Shown one piece after another: positions 4,792 to 5,692 of a stretch of DNA of 5,692 nt. The notes beneath the pieces were generated by a model. It worked only from the letters and a program-made list of their open reading frames with translations, had not been told where the DNA came from and ran no database searches. Each line of letters begins with the position of its first letter. Position 1 is the stretch's first letter. Where the stretch lies: the NCBI GenBank assembly GCA_946479205.1, contig CAMLFJ010000247.1:1-5692 (forward strand), in the 5' to 3' direction. Source of the DNA: an uncultured bacterium. Its GTDB lineage: Bacteria; Methylomirabilota; Methylomirabilia; Rokubacteriales; CSP1-6. Both the position numbers and the translations under genes were made by a program.

Positions 4792-5692
4792 ATGGCCACC
4801 AAGATCCTCTTCGCCCCCAAGCAGTCCGACGCGGTCCTCGAGATCGCCCGCTCCCTCACCCCCGCCGGCTTCGAGCTGCTGATCGCCGAGTTCGGCACGC
4901 CCGAGTTCTACGCGGCGGCCGCGCAGGCCGAGTACTACCTGGGCCTGGCCCGCCAGATGGGCGGGGAGTTCTTCCGCTCCGCGCCCAACCTCAAGCTCGT
5001 GCAGCTCCTCTCCGCGGGTTACGACCGCGTGGACATCGAGGCCGCGCGCAAGGCCAAGGTGCCGGTCTCCAACAACGGCGGCGCCAACGCGATCGCGGTG
5101 GCCGAGCACACGCTCATGTTGATGCTCGCGGTGCTCAAGCGCGTGGTGAAGTTCCACAACGACGTGGTGGCGGGGAAGTGGCGGGTGGGGGGCTTCGACG
5201 ACCAGCGGGTCTACGAGCTGTCGCGCAAGACACTCGGCATCGTGGGCCTGGGCAACATCGGCAAGAAGGTCGCGCGGCGCGCCGCCGCCTTCGACATGAC
5301 CGTGCAGTACTACGACATCGCGCGCCTCACCGAGGCCGAGGAGGACGCCCTCGGGGTCCGGTTCGTGCTGCTGCCCGAGCTGCTGCGCACCTCCGACGTG
5401 GTGAGCCTGCACGTGCCGCTGGACGATTCCACGCGTCACATCATGGGGGCGGCCCAGTTCGCCCAGATGAAGCCGGGCGCGATCCTGATCAACACGTGCC
5501 GGGGTCCGGTGGTGGACGAGGCCGCGCTCTACACCGCGCTCAAGGGCGGCCAGGTCGCGGCGGCCGGGCTCGACGTGCTGGTGGACGAGCCGCCCGCCAA
5601 GGACCACCCGCTCTTCTCGCTCCCGAACGTGACCCTGACGCCGCACTCGGCCGGGCCCACCTGGGAGAACTGGACCGCGCGCTTCCGCAACG
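4792..5692 (+). CDS. D-2-hydroxyacid dehydrogenase (NAD-dependent), partial at 3' end
   Basis: The frame runs from ATG 4792 to the window edge without a stop, giving 300 residues of a protein family usually about 315-330 long, so only the C-terminal helix is missing. The N-terminal catalytic domain includes LVQLLSAGYDRVDIEAARK (69-87) and the interdomain segment NNGGANAIAVAEHTLMLML (94-112). The NAD fold has VGLGNIG (GxGxxG at 152-157) with D175 about 18 residues after the last Gly, the acidic residue that favours NAD over NADP. The catalytic trio is present: R237 in NTCRGPVVDEAAL, E266 in VDEPPAKDHPLF and H285 in TPHSAGPTWEN. The enzyme should reduce a 2-keto acid to a D-2-hydroxy acid or the reverse, in the cytoplasm. 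The actual substrate (glycerate, phosphoglycerate, lactate-like or other) cannot be told. It is the second gene of the cupin operon. Confidence 0.93.
   Translation, partial: MATKILFAPKQSDAVLEIARSLTPAGFELLIAEFGTPEFYAAAAQAEYYLGLARQMGGEFFRSAPNLKLVQLLSAGYDRVDIEAARKAKVPVSNNGGANAIAVAEHTLMLMLAVLKRVVKFHNDVVAGKWRVGGFDDQRVYELSRKTLGIVGLGNIGKKVARRAAAFDMTVQYYDIARLTEAEEDALGVRFVLLPELLRTSDVVSLHVPLDDSTRHIMGAAQFAQMKPGAILINTCRGPVVDEAALYTALKGGQVAAAGLDVLVDEPPAKDHPLFSLPNVTLTPHSAGPTWENWTARFRN

Noticed and set aside
4759..5646. 295-codon minus-strand open frame opposite the dehydrogenase
   Set aside because: The plus strand encodes the Rossmann motif and R/E/H catalytic trio; the minus frame is His/Leu/Gly/Arg-rich shadow text.

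Overview
The window reads as a piece of a high-GC chromosome from an uncultured, probably soil or groundwater bacterium. The gene mix resembles Rokubacteria/Methylomirabilota-type or proteobacterial metagenome assemblies: a PF04909 amidohydrolase beside a family 5 substrate-binding protein, a DUF1059 protein, a small secreted protein ending in a CLPDTVDPRGP tail, and a D-2-hydroxyacid dehydrogenase. That placement rests on family recall, not on a marker gene. Coding DNA has strong G/C third-position bias, which creates long spurious reading frames on both strands.

Layout. (1) 1-543, plus strand: the C-terminal part of a TPR protein whose frame stays open to the left edge through about 108 bases that are almost pure G/C and may be unreliable sequence. 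(2) 545-593: an 18-bp-arm palindrome of REP/RAYT type that fills the gap between two convergent genes. (3) 600-3345, minus strand: a two-gene operon with a family 5 ABC substrate-binding protein (first) and an amidohydrolase (second), 10 nt apart, with the second ribosome site overlapping the first stop codon. A candidate promoter lies at 3380-3407. (4) 3435-3852, minus strand: a DUF1059 protein followed by a small Cys4 zinc-ribbon-like protein. (5) 3853-4095: a gene-free divergent spacer with three small hairpins in a row. (6) 4096-4392, plus strand: a small secreted protein. (7) 4449-5692, plus strand: a cupin and a D-2-hydroxyacid dehydrogenase, 1 nt apart, behind a strong extended -10 element. 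The dehydrogenase runs off the right edge.

Working together: the binding protein and amidohydrolase look like an uptake-plus-catabolism pair for an unknown organic compound, but no permease or ATPase is present here. The cupin and dehydrogenase are probably co-translated and may act on one small-molecule pathway. The amidohydrolase is cytoplasmic by sequence, the binding protein is periplasmic, and the two small proteins at 3435-3852 have no assigned role. I see no phage, CRISPR, insertion sequence, tRNA or rRNA, and no clear evidence of a new defence or mobile system. The most unusual features are the palindrome, the altered metal site of the amidohydrolase and the G/C-only left edge.
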